NCBI RefSeq assembly: GCF_024323335.1
Contig: NC_066579.1
Location: 132,734,354-132,798,353 of the forward strand
Direction: 5' to 3'
Length of the DNA stretch: 64,000 nt
DNA from: Lathyrus oleraceus
Lineage: Eukaryota; Streptophyta; Magnoliopsida; Fabales; Fabaceae
Shown here: piece by piece, positions 56,456-64,000 of the stretch
Position numbering within the stretch: position 1 is the first letter of the stretch
How the letters are laid out: each line of letters opens with the position of its first letter
Program-made: the position numbers and the translations under genes
Notes under the pieces: model-generated
The model's database searches: none
What the model saw: only the letters and a program-made list of their open reading frames with translations
Told to the model about the DNA's origin: nothing

Positions 56456-58690
56456 AGCTTTCGTATCCCAAATTTTGATCATTCCTCTTTTTCTTTTTCA
56501 GCTAACTCGGAGTTTAGATTATTGATATGTCTAGAGTCTCATACAAGTTATTTGTTAAAATCCAATGACCTAAAAAAGTCAAAGGAGGATCATTTTGACT
56601 ATTTAGGATTTTTTATCTCATCATACTTTAGTTGATATTTTTGAGCTTTCCAGGGTATAATTTTTATTTTTGTTTAATATATAGTTTCAATTAATTAACT
56701 AATTAGGATAACATATAATCCTTACTTTAGAAAAGAAATTAGGACTAACTAGAAAAATATTTAGAGGTTTATTATTATTAGTTAGAATATGACTATGATT
56801 AATTAGTAAAATTAAATAATTTATTAAGTATTTAAATTATATTATTTTTGCATGCCTCTTTCTTTTTACCTTTTATTTCTCTTTTTCCATAAAATTTGTA
56901 TCTTTTTTAAACTAATTTATTATTTTAACTAATTTTCCTTTTATATAAATATTTTTTTAATAATTTTATTTTATGTATTTTTAGTAAAAAAAAATTTAAG
57001 TAAAGGATTTTAATTTTAATTTTTTTATTTTTATTTTAGGTATTTTTAAAAATAATTATTATTTTATTTATGTTAGTCCAAGAAGAGTAAAAAAATAAAA
57101 CAAAAATAAATATTATTATCATTATTTTCCTTCTTTCATTTTTTTTATTATTATTAATTATTTTGTATTTATTATCGTTATTTTAAAGTTAAATTAGAGT
57201 TACGTATTATATGAGTTATTACCGTTATTATAAGAAAAAACAAGAAAACTTATTATTATGGTAATTAGAAAAGTCAAGTATTATTATTATTAATTATGAT
57301 TAGTTATTGAAAAAATAAATTCATTATTATTTATTATTATTAAAAAAAATGATGAGATCACAAACCTTTCAAATATCAAAAAATACTCTTCATCTCTTTC
57401 CATTCTTTCCAAAATATTGATCTAGTTATTTTTGTAATCATATTATTATTATAACATTACTAAAAAAAATCATATAAAAAAATGAAAAATATATTTTGTT
57501 TTTAAATCTTTGGTGTTAACCTTTTTCAACTATTTCGCCTTTAATTCTTAATAAAAAAGAGTTATTAATAATGAAAAATCCAAAAATATCTTATTCTTAA
57601 AATTAAAAATCATTTCAAAATATTTTATTTTAAAAAACTATTCCAAAAATATTTGATTCCTAAACAAAAAATCATTAACTTCTTTTTAACTTTGTTTTTA
57701 ATATAATTTTAATTGCCTTTATTCCTAATCAAGTTTCTAACATTTTCTCTTAGTATAAATTTACTCAATTTCTACAAAACAAAAAAAAGGCTTCAACTTG
57801 TACATATTTCACGAAAAACAATAACAAAACATTTCATCATTATCAAATTTCAACATCCATCCACAGTTTACAAATCCATTACCAATGTTGTTTCTCTTCA
57901 CATTAAAGAACAACAACAACTAAACCATAAATCTTCAACATCCATTAAAAAAACGAAGAAAGAATCTCACACCAGAGGAGAACAAAAGGAGATAGAGGAG
58001 TTCTGGGCAGAAAAGAGAAAGAATGAGAAAAGAGACACCTTTACTCTAAGGCAAGAAGGAGTAGAAGAAAGAAGCGAATTTTACTCCCTAAGTTATATAA
58101 TTATTTTGATATTTAAAGAAGGAGTGGAATAAATTAAGGGATAAACATCAAGGATATGGTCTTTGAGATTATATAATTAAACTTTTAATATTTTTGTTAA
58201 AATAACTATATATATAATATCACTATGAATTATTTTCTTAAATCAAAATACTTAGTTTTTTTTCAATCAATCAAAAAGAGTATGTCATTTAGTATATAAT
58301 ATTATGGATAACCAATATAATATTTGGGTTTATATAATTAACATTTTAATAATTTCATTAAATAAATACATAAGATCATTTTTATTAAATAAATTAATAA
58401 TTATATTTTTGCAAATAATCAATTGAGATAAAATCAATCTAAACTCACCTCAAACTATAAGTTCTCTACCTTATTGCATTGAGGAAGTTTTCAAAATCAA
58501 TTACTTTTTCGCCCCCGATGCGTGAGAACTTTCAAAGGATAAAAGCAACTAACCAACCAATATTTTTTAAAACGAACTACGAGACTTTGAATCTTCAAAA
58601 AATTTGAGGATGTGTAGGCATATAGTTGTAAGACTCTATCGAGTGTAATAATTTAAAAAAATTAGGGCTTCCCTTATTAAAATAAAACAA
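56456..58690 (+). repeat. Degraded Ogre/Tat 3' LTR remnant (Ogre-3)
   Basis: Very AT-rich sequence with no gene. It starts with a CCCAAATTTTGATC word after the degenerate polypurine tract. It has a TATA-like GTATAAATT (about 57753) followed by a CA-rich leader-like stretch, and ends around ACGAACTACGAGACTTTGA...GTGTAGGCAT (about 58574-58620), which resembles the 3' part of Ogre/Tat LTRs. An open frame at 57713-58132 looks random. Assignment is by resemblance only. Confidence 0.4.
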
Positions 58691-59060
58691 ACATTTTAGT
58701 AATGAACCATATTTCATCTCACAAGCACTTCTAACTTTTTTTGAGAGGTGATAATCAAGTTGGAGTGAAACTCCTTGACAATCTGAGTATTATATGAAAA
58801 AGGATGTTTCCAGAACTTTTTCCACTCCGGACCAGTTATGATGCGCCCGATCTTGGTCAGTGAGATCAAAATCCTCATCTTCTAAATCAAAAATAAATCC
58901 TCCTTTTGAAATCATATTTCTCGAAGCAAATAATTTAGTGAATCTCTTAACGTTCTTTAATCGTTATCTCTCAAATGTTTCTTGTTTTCGTTCAAATTTC
59001 TTCCAAATTTGTAGAATGAAATGGAAGAAAGTTGAACAATAAAAAATGCATATGTTAGGG
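58691..59060. other. AT-rich intergenic DNA, nothing recognised
   Basis: No protein, RNA or repeat recognised. A short open frame at 58860-59042 has no visible similarity to anything I know. Confidence 0.5.
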
Positions 59061-59075
59061 ATCGAACCCATGTGC

Positions 59076-59215
59076 AAATAATTTTATCCCTCGTTTATTT
59101 AATAACCAAGGGATAAAATTGAATACTTTTCATGACGTCATTCATTAACTCGACTTTGTAACCGAGACTAAATGAATTTTGCGCCCAATGTTAAATTTAT
59201 TTTTTTGTAGTAGTG
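59076..59215 (-). mobile_element. CACTA-type DNA transposon end, truncated
   Basis: On the minus strand the sequence starting at 59215 reads CACTACTACAAAAAAATAA, the terminal motif of plant CACTA elements. Inside it lies a hairpin-forming inverted repeat (TTTTATCCCT...AGGGATAAAA, about 59082-59118), as in the subterminal regions of such elements. The opposite terminus was not found, so this is probably a remnant. Confidence 0.55.
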
Positions 59216-59557
59216 TTCGTATATATAATTATTTTATAAATTAATTTGAAAAGTTATATGTTCAGCTAGGACTAAATGATTAAACAATCCACATTAGATA
59301 TAATAAATTCAAGTTTATTTTACCTGTCGATTATATTTTAAAATCTAGGGGATATGTTTTTTTTTGCTATTTAAAACTTTCTCAAAGGATCTCACTAGAG
59401 ATCGAACTTATAACCATTGTCACTTTGCCCTTCGGCGAGGGGGTAAAATGATTTTTCATGTCGGACATTGTTACTTCTCTTGTTTTATAGAAGTGTTTAA
59501 AAATGACTAAAAGATTAATAATTAAAATTTGAAGATCAAAATTTTTAAATTTTAATA

Positions 59558-59559
<2 letters not shown>

Positions 59560-59647
<88 letters not shown>

Positions 59648-59648
59648 T
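59560..59648. repeat. (TTA)n microsatellite
   Basis: About 29 TTA/TAT units with one frame-shifting interruption in the middle, about 390 bases upstream of the albumin TATA box. Confidence 0.97.
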
Positions 59649-59787
59649 AAGAGTAAGCATATCTTGTAATGATTCATGAACCAGCCTTCGAGTATCCGAC
59701 AAGAAAAATGCTTTTGGAAATTATATTTATAAATTAATATTTATTTAACACTTGTTAGTCAACAAAACATTATGCACACTGTGTTAC

Positions 59788-59886
59788 TTTGGTCTATTGC
59801 CACACTAGATAGCTGCCAAAAAATATGCATGATTTGCTTTGATATATTGCCACACTCGCTAGCCCCAAAAAAACTCATGCATGCAT
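59788..59886 (+). promoter_or_regulatory. Duplicated RY-box block, albumin-1 promoter
   Basis: Two imperfect direct repeats of about 45-50 bp start at 59788 and 59838. Each reads TTTG..TATTGCCACACT..(A/C)TAGC, then an A-run and an RY-type core (TATGCATG at 59824; CATGCATGCAT at 59876-59886). CATGCA motifs bind B3-domain seed regulators (ABI3/FUS3 type). The block is 65-160 bp upstream of the TATA box, which suits embryo expression of a seed albumin. Confidence 0.7.
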
Positions 59887-59949
59887 TAAAACTTAATTAT
59901 GTTTACCATATCGTTTTGTTTTTACATTTACTGTGTATGAAGGTGTCTC

Positions 59950-59956
59950 TATAAAT
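59950..59956 (+). promoter_or_regulatory. TATA box, albumin-1 gene
   Basis: TATAAAT, 90 bases before the start codon, giving a predicted start site near 59980 and a 5' leader of about 60 bases. The leader has no upstream ATG in the predicted transcript that I trust. Confidence 0.7.
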
Positions 59957-60039
59957 TGCTTCATACAAGAATGAAATAATGCAACATAAAACAAAGGTCT
60001 CATAAAAACAAGTGTAGCTGGTTTTCTTTCGATCAAACA

Positions 60040-60515
60040 ATGGCTTCCGTTAAACTGGCTTCTTTGATCGTCTTGTTTGCCACATTAGGTACGTAATTTA
60101 TCCATCTTTCTTACCAATATAATACATGCATCTTTGGTTGTTCCAATTTTAGTTGACTTTGCCAATTGCAGGTATGTTACTGACAAAAAACGTAGGAGCA
60201 GTAAGCTGCAATGGGGTTTGTTCTCCATTTGAGTGGACACCATGTCGCTCTTTAGCCTGTCAATGTGTCCCTGTTGGTCTAGTTGTAGGTACCTGCAGAA
60301 ATCGATATGGAGTTTTCTTGAGGACAAACGATGAACACCCTAACTTATGTGAGTCTGATGCCGATTGTAGGAAGAAAGGAAGTGGTAACTTTTGCGGTCA
60401 TTATCCTAATCCTGATATTGAATATGGATGGTGTTTTGCCTCTAAATCTGAAGCAGAAGACTTTTTCTCTAAGATTACCCCAAAAGACTTGTTGAAAAGT
60501 GTTTCCACTGCTTAA
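60040..60515 (+). CDS. Albumin-1 (PA1-type) seed protein precursor, two exons
   Basis: Exon 1 is 60040-60088 and exon 2 is 60172-60515; the 83-base intron has GTACGT and TTGCAG ends. The joined frame is 130 codons, the family length, and has no defect. It encodes a signal peptide (about 1-26), then a PA1b-like knottin with six cysteines at 29, 33, 41, 46, 48 and 58 (C-x3-C-x7-C-x4-C-x-C-x9-C), a linker, and a PA1a-like chain with four more cysteines. In legumes PA1 is a sulphur-rich seed albumin; PA1b is the insect-active peptide, known to act on the insect vacuolar ATPase. The ATG is chosen because it starts the signal peptide and exon 1 splices in phase. The loop between the third and fifth cysteines may differ from well-known forms, so activity cannot be assumed. 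Confidence 0.96.
60089..60171 (+). other. Albumin-1 intron
   Basis: 83 bases, 70% or more A+T, with donor AG/GTACGT and acceptor AATTGCAG/GT. It interrupts codon 17 after its first base, within the signal peptide, the usual place for this gene family. Confidence 0.95.
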
Positions 60516-60554
60516 TTTCCATATCCAGAACAAAACCATGCATGCATTACTTTA

Positions 60555-60620
60555 AATAAACAATCTTTGTTTCCAACATAGGAGTTGGATTTCTAAGATA
60601 TAAATCGCAATTCCAATAAA
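60555..60620 (+). terminator. Poly(A) signals of albumin-1
   Basis: AATAAA occurs at 60555-60560 (40 bases after the stop) and again at 60615-60620. The nearby TGTTATATGTACATG stretch may serve as the far-upstream or cleavage region. Which signal is used cannot be told. Confidence 0.6.
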
Positions 60621-60769
60621 TGTTATATGTACATGGTTTGCAGGTCTGTAATATATGCAGTTGCTTTTCAAGTAATTAACGTATTGCATATTAGAAAAAT
60701 ATCACTTACACACTTCAGTTTTGATTTCTAAACCATAAAAATAGAACACTGGAGTATATATAAAATTAA

Positions 60770-61297
<528 letters not shown>

Positions 61298-62020
61298 CTC
61301 TTTTTTCTTTTTTATAAGTTGTTTTAAACTTTTTTTACAGATATCAATGAAGTTATTAACTTTTGCTAATTTTGTAAATATATTATAGGATATTCCAATA
61401 TCATTCTTTTTAAAAACACTCAAAATCTCTTCTTTCAAAATATACCAGATTAATCATTATGATTTGTTGATGGAATATCTAGAATGCATTTATTCCAATG
61501 TATTCCATGATGAAATATCTAGATTGATGGAATATTTAGATTCACCATTTTCATTATCGGTAGCCTTATCATAAACTATAAAATCTTCTATTATTTCTAT
61601 AGATGGATTTTGCCAATTTTTTTAAAAGATTTTTTTGTTATAATACGAAGAAGGATTAAAAAATGCATAATATATAAAACTTGAGAAGTCACGTTAAGGA
61701 GAGATATTTCTGAGTTTTAATTGGGAGTTACATTCTTAATTAAGAGAGAGAAATTTTGAAAAAATCACAAATTAATATAGAATTTTATGAGAGGAAGACT
61801 TTTTTTATAAAAAATTGGGCTAATGCATTGAAAAACAATATTCATAATGTCACTCTGTATTGGAATACAAGGTTCACTGAATTATGAAAATTATAGAAAA
61901 AAGAGATGAATTAGGGGTATTTTAGGAAGAGAAAAAGTAATTCTACATAGAAATTACAAAACGACTTATATTTTGGCACAATTTTTTTCCAAAACGACAT
62001 ATAATTAAAAACGGAGGGAG
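61298..62020. mobile_element. Stowaway-like non-autonomous element, 723 bp
   Basis: The right end reads ...ACGGAGGGAG followed by TA, the classic Stowaway terminus. The left end, after TA at 61296-61297, reads CTCTTTTTTC...ATAAGTTGTTTTAAAC, an imperfect mirror of the inverted right end (CTCCCTCCGT...ATATGTCGTTTTGG). TA duplications flank it. No transposase is encoded. At 723 bp it is long for this group and the left terminus has decayed. Confidence 0.55.
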
Positions 62021-62474
62021 TATTACTATTCACAATAAATAAATATTTTAATTAAACAATTGTGTCGCACAGAATCATGAAGTAATAATTCAATACTCTT
62101 CTCTCCTAAAATAATTAAGAATTTGGAAATTACGAAATTTTTAACAGTCAAGCACATAACTCCTAAATATATATCATATTGCAAATCTTATGATAAATAA
62201 TTCATGTCCATTAAAATGCATTATAAGTTTGATATACGTATCGATGTTCACAGAAACACAACTAACATTTGCCAAAAATGCAGCTAGCACTCTTTGCAGA
62301 CGTCGAAATGCAGCAAGCACTCACCCCATCCAACATTTTCCAAAAAGCAGTTAACTCTCGCCGCAGATGTCGTACAAAGTCCAGACTCCCCATTTGTTCA
62401 ACACTTATATTTCAAAGAGCGTCGATAAGATCATAAACTCTGAAACTTATGTATTAAGAATTATACGACAATTT
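62021..62474. other. Intergenic DNA with an imperfect duplicated block
   Basis: No gene seen. At about 62262-62370 a phrase (ACATTTGCCAAAAATGCAG...GCAGACGTCG) recurs in altered form (ACATTTTCCAAAAAGCAG...GCAGATGTCG) about 70 bases later. Confidence 0.45.
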
Positions 62475-62901
62475 TGTTGGAAATCCCCCAAAGTCTATGG
62501 AGAATTTCAATCAATCTTGATGAACAAGATTGTAATTACCCACACAATAGCAATGAAAAGAGAAGAACAATGGAGAAAGAAAGAGTGTATAGAACGATGA
62601 AGGAGAAGAAGAATTAAAATTTGCAGAGTTTCTCTCTGCCCACAAACTATGGAAAACTTGTTATTCACTTCGCAATTGCAAAATACTGTGAATACAATGT
62701 GTTGTGAATACTCTATTCACCTCTGTTACAAAATAAGGGTTACTTCATCTATTTATACATTTAGGTTAACTTGGACCTCAAGTCAAAGCCCAAAACTATA
62801 AAAACCCAAAAATAGCTAACACTACTCAACACACTAGGTGGTTGGACACTTCCTTACTCTGTCGAGCAACCTGTTTCGACACAAGGAATTACTATACAAC
62901 A
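62475..62901 (-). repeat. Copia-2 3' LTR
   Basis: Plus strand starts TGTTGGAAAT and ends ACTATACAACA. A TATA-like TATAAATAG lies on the minus strand near 62757-62749. The 5' LTR is beyond the window, so age cannot be judged. Confidence 0.82.
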
Positions 62902-62907
62902 CACCAC

Positions 62908-63291
62908 CTAATTCATTGTGTCTAAGCTATCTACATTCATTATAGTTCTTAGCCTTCTGAACACTTCGACCTGCATTCCCTTCGTCATGATGTCTGCAAT
63001 CTGATTCTCAGTTCTGCAGTGTTCCACATTCATCTTCCCATCTGCTACCTGCTCTCGAGATAATGGAACCTCATTTCGATGTGCTTGCTTCAACCATGTG
63101 TTATCGGATTCTTCGCCAGATTGATAGCTGACATGATGTCGATCTTCATGGTAATAGCTCCATGACTCTTCTTTGTTATCTCTTCGACTAGATTCACCAT
63201 CCATATTGCTTGATATGCACAAAGAGAAGCAGTTATGTATTCTGCTTTGCACGATGATAATGCCACTACTGGTTATTTTCTCGAACTCCAA
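62908..63291 (-). pseudogene. Copia-2 RNase H C-terminal remnant
   Basis: The last part of a Ty1/copia polyprotein. The end reads REQVADGKMNVEHCRTENQIADIMTKGMQ and stops at 62908, six bases before the LTR, as is normal for copia. The first half reads out of frame compared with copia RNase H, so at least one frameshift lies within. Confidence 0.8.
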
Positions 63292-63509
63292 GCAACTGGT
63301 GCACCACCTAGCATAAACACATAACCAACTGTGGATTTTCGATCCTCGGCATCACTACACCAACTTGAGTCGGTGTATCCCACTAATTTGAATTCATTTC
63401 CTTCATCAGCTGCGGGAAACAAAATACCATAGTCGAGAGTTCCTTTCAGATACCTCAGTATCCTCTTCGCCGCTGCTAGATGTGATACCTTTGACTTCTG
63501 CATGAACAT
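63273..63509 (-). pseudogene. Copia-2 RNase H N-terminal remnant
   Basis: Contains AAAKRILRYLKGTLDYGI, VGYTDSSWCSDAEDRKSTVGY and VAWSSRK, the standard copia RNase H blocks including the first catalytic aspartate. It is in a different frame from both neighbouring pieces. Confidence 0.85.
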
Positions 63510-64000
63510 ACACTGTATGCTAAGTCAGGCCTTGTGTGACAAAGGTATCGAAGTGACCCAATAAGTCTTGTGTATTGGGTTAGGTCGACATCATCTTCAT
63601 CTTAATCCTTCGACAATTGTAATCTGGGCTCAGCTGGAGTCGAAGTTGGGTTGCAATCTTGCATCTCAAATCTCTTGAGAATTTCGCCTGCATACCTTCT
63701 TTGGTGGATCATCAAACCTCTACCACTCTTGTAGAATTAGATGCCAAGGAAATATGAAATGTCACCCAAATCTGACATTTTGAATTCCTTATTGAGATCA
63801 CCTTTGAAGTCTTCGATCTCCTTCTTGCAGCTACCTGTTATCAATAGGTCATCGACATAGAGGCATAGTATAAGCAATTCCCTCTTTCTTCTTCTTACAT
63901 ATATTTCATGTTCATATTTGCACTTCACGAATTCCTTCTCCCTTAGAAAACCATCTATCTTCTTGATCCAAGCTCTTGGAACTTGTTTAAGTCCGTACAG
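63510..64000 (-). pseudogene. Copia-2 reverse transcriptase remnant, partial
   Basis: The clearest part (63928-63737) has LCLYVDDLLITGS, the RT active site, and SDLGDISYFLGI. A frameshift near 63700 separates it from RNase H. On the right it runs off the window, where the minus strand still reads copia RT sequence (YGLKQVPRAWIKKI-like). Confidence 0.82.

Larger units (their letters stand above)
62475..64000 (-). mobile_element. Ty1/copia element (Copia-2), 3' end only, decayed
   Basis: Minus-strand element entering from the right edge. Its 3' LTR is 62475-62901 (427 bp, inverted ends TGTTG and CAACA), preceded on the minus strand by a polypurine-like GAATTAGGTGGTG. The RNase H and RT coding remnants upstream are in three frames. 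The family differs from Copia-1 in LTR and protein. Confidence 0.85.

Noticed and set aside
57713..58132. 139-codon open frame in AT-rich DNA
   Set aside because: Lysine- and asparagine-rich random composition, no domain, lies in probable LTR remnant.
60085..60327. Minus-strand 80-codon frame over the albumin gene
   Set aside because: Antisense shadow of the albumin coding exons and intron, with no independent support.

Overview
The window is plant nuclear DNA, almost certainly from a cool-season legume (tribe Fabeae; pea or a close relative). The one ordinary host gene is an albumin-1 (PA1-type) seed protein gene, 60040-60515. Nearly everything else is LTR retrotransposons nested in one another, including very large Ogre-type elements with about 5 kb LTRs, which are typical of pea and vetch genomes. 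I saw no tRNA, rRNA, CRISPR or prokaryotic feature.

Left block (1-35480). A minus-strand Ogre-type Ty3/gypsy element (Ogre-1) runs from the left edge to 32279. It shows the reverse transcriptase start (1-496), a probable intron (501-745), protease, gag, an extra upstream ORF1, a primer binding site and a long 5' LTR. Two complete elements sit inside it: a chromovirus of Tekay/Del type (Tekay-1, 1300-9584, target duplication cataa, nearly identical LTRs, intact 1452-codon polyprotein) and a decayed Athila-type element with an env-like third ORF (10185-22400, target duplication gtgct). Ogre-1 itself lies in an older, diverged Ogre LTR (32280 to about 35480).

Middle block (35480-58690). This is non-coding DNA that I read as the 3' untranslated region and degraded 3' LTR of a plus-strand Ogre/Tat element. 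It is split by Tekay-2 (38265-46635, target duplication agtac, one in-frame stop) and by a plus-strand Ty1/copia element (47504-55636, target duplication gtttc, two in-frame stops).

Right block (58690-64000). AT-rich DNA carries a CACTA-type transposon end, a (TTA)n repeat, the albumin-1 gene with RY-box promoter motifs, a long (TA)n repeat, a Stowaway-like element of about 723 bp, and the 3' end of a minus-strand Ty1/copia element that runs off the right edge.

The most unusual signal is a set of palindrome arrays. Tekay-2 LTRs and the copia leader share one architecture: three 72-73 bp units, each holding two copies of the 14-bp palindrome GTTAACCGGTTAAC exactly 21 bp apart, although the two elements belong to different superfamilies. 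Tekay-1 carries unrelated palindromes (ATGCGTCGACGCAT) in the same LTR slot. Tekay-1 and Tekay-2 share an almost identical pol but differ in gag and LTR. This suggests a gag-plus-leader specificity cassette that swaps as a unit, possibly for RNA dimerisation or packaging. That reading is inference.
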